A stretch of DNA of 64,000 nt. It comes from Pedobacter antarcticus. Lineage in GTDB: Bacteria > Bacteroidota > Bacteroidia > Sphingobacteriales > Sphingobacteriaceae. The notes beneath the pieces are model-generated. The model did not search any database. It saw only the letters and a program-made list of their open reading frames with translations, and was not told the DNA's origin. Positions 63,739 to 64,000 of this stretch are shown here, piece after piece (position 1 is the stretch's first letter; each line of letters opens with the position of its first letter). Position numbers and translations under genes: made by a program. The stretch is taken from positions 57,720-121,719 of the forward strand of contig NZ_FONS01000001.1 in the NCBI RefSeq assembly GCF_900112985.1. Direction: 5' to 3'.

Positions 63739-64000
63739 TTATACAAGTTGCTTTTCATTTGGTTTGCACCATTTAGGTTTCCATCTTTTTTTCAATGGCC
63801 CGTGTTTCAGGTGTGCCTGCTCTGGAGTTAGATAATCACAACTAGCATGGGGCCTTAATTGATTATAGGTTTGGATATTTTCTCTTATCTTTTGGGTAGT
63901 TTCCCTAAAACCAACTTTTGAGCTATGCAAATCAAATTCTGATTTTAGTATCCCGTTTACCCTTTCTGCAATAGCATTTTCATAAGGACTTCCATTCTCG
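63739..64000 (-). CDS. IS3-family transposase, C-terminal part (continues beyond window)
   Basis: The frame is open to the window edge. Visible motifs: ENGSPYENAIAERVNGILKS (with the second Asp/Glu region of the integrase core) and the C-terminal YNQLRPHASCDYLTPEQAH, hallmarks of IS3 OrfB. The stop is at 63739. The rest, including the N-terminus, lies outside. Confidence 0.88.
   Translation of the reverse strand, partial: ENGSPYENAIAERVNGILKSEFDLHSSKVGFRETTQKIRENIQTYNQLRPHASCDYLTPEQAHLKHGPLKKRWKPKWCKPNEKQLV

Overview
This window looks like a chromosomal segment of a Bacteroidota bacterium of the Sphingobacteriaceae type (Pedobacter-like). The evidence is an AT-rich genome, a canonical Bacteroidota -7 promoter box (TATCTTTG) in front of the tRNA, weak Shine-Dalgarno signals, a TonB receptor with a carboxypeptidase-like N-terminal domain, FtsX-type permeases of the Bacteroidota kind, many AraC regulators and an ISL3/ISAon1-type insertion sequence. 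All family calls come from reading the sequence; no database search was run.

Layout. 1-5346 is a bacteriocin-like secretion cassette: HlyD adaptor (cut by the window edge), C39-peptidase ABC exporter, TolC channel, a small HTH protein, two double-glycine precursor peptides and an unlisted 34-residue membrane peptide, closed by a terminator. 5415-13008 is a mixed set of housekeeping and stress genes (NYN/LOTUS protein, FAD protein, L,D-transpeptidase, DUF1810, DJ-1/PfpI, esterase, aldo/keto reductase). 13246-19563 is a tight five-gene operon (GH20 hexosaminidase, GntP permease, RidA, D-serine dehydratase-like enzyme, M19 dipeptidase) that reads as recovery of D-amino acids and amino sugars. 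19722-21981 is a GMC oxidoreductase with its small subunit. 22180-28926 holds AraC regulators, a lipid A-type acyltransferase, a HEPN protein, a methyltransferase and a TetX-like monooxygenase.

28974-31756 is a compact four-gene membrane cassette (leucine-rich-repeat membrane protein, GIDE-domain membrane protein, LemA, small membrane protein). An orphan FtsX permease with tandem upstream repeats follows. 34434-38878 carries two SDRs, a zincless Nei-type glycosylase, a PAP2 phosphatase and an AraC regulator. 39023-45829 is an iron or xenosiderophore uptake operon resembling Bacteroides Xus (DUF4198, TonB receptor, DUF4374 lipoprotein, two small membrane proteins, PepSY protein). 46005-47531 is a SatD/DUF3307 pair preceded by three copies of TATAG-N10-CTATA at an exact 29-bp period. 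47540-60063 holds an LTA-synthase-like enzyme, a UbiB-type kinase, two-component genes, an aldo/keto reductase and an ABC exporter.

60186-64000 is a mobile, decaying region. A tRNA-Lys is followed by a complete ISL3-type insertion (24-bp inverted ends, 8-bp target duplication, frameshifted transposase), a tyrosine recombinase broken by several frameshifts and a stop, strong palindromes, and the tail of an IS3 transposase running off the right edge. The tRNA-Lys is the likely attachment site of a degraded integrative element.

Stretches over 300 bases without a protein gene are 56911-57294 (a REP-like palindromic element), 60064-60422 (tRNA, promoter, terminator, IS end) and 63167-63495 (two strong palindromes).
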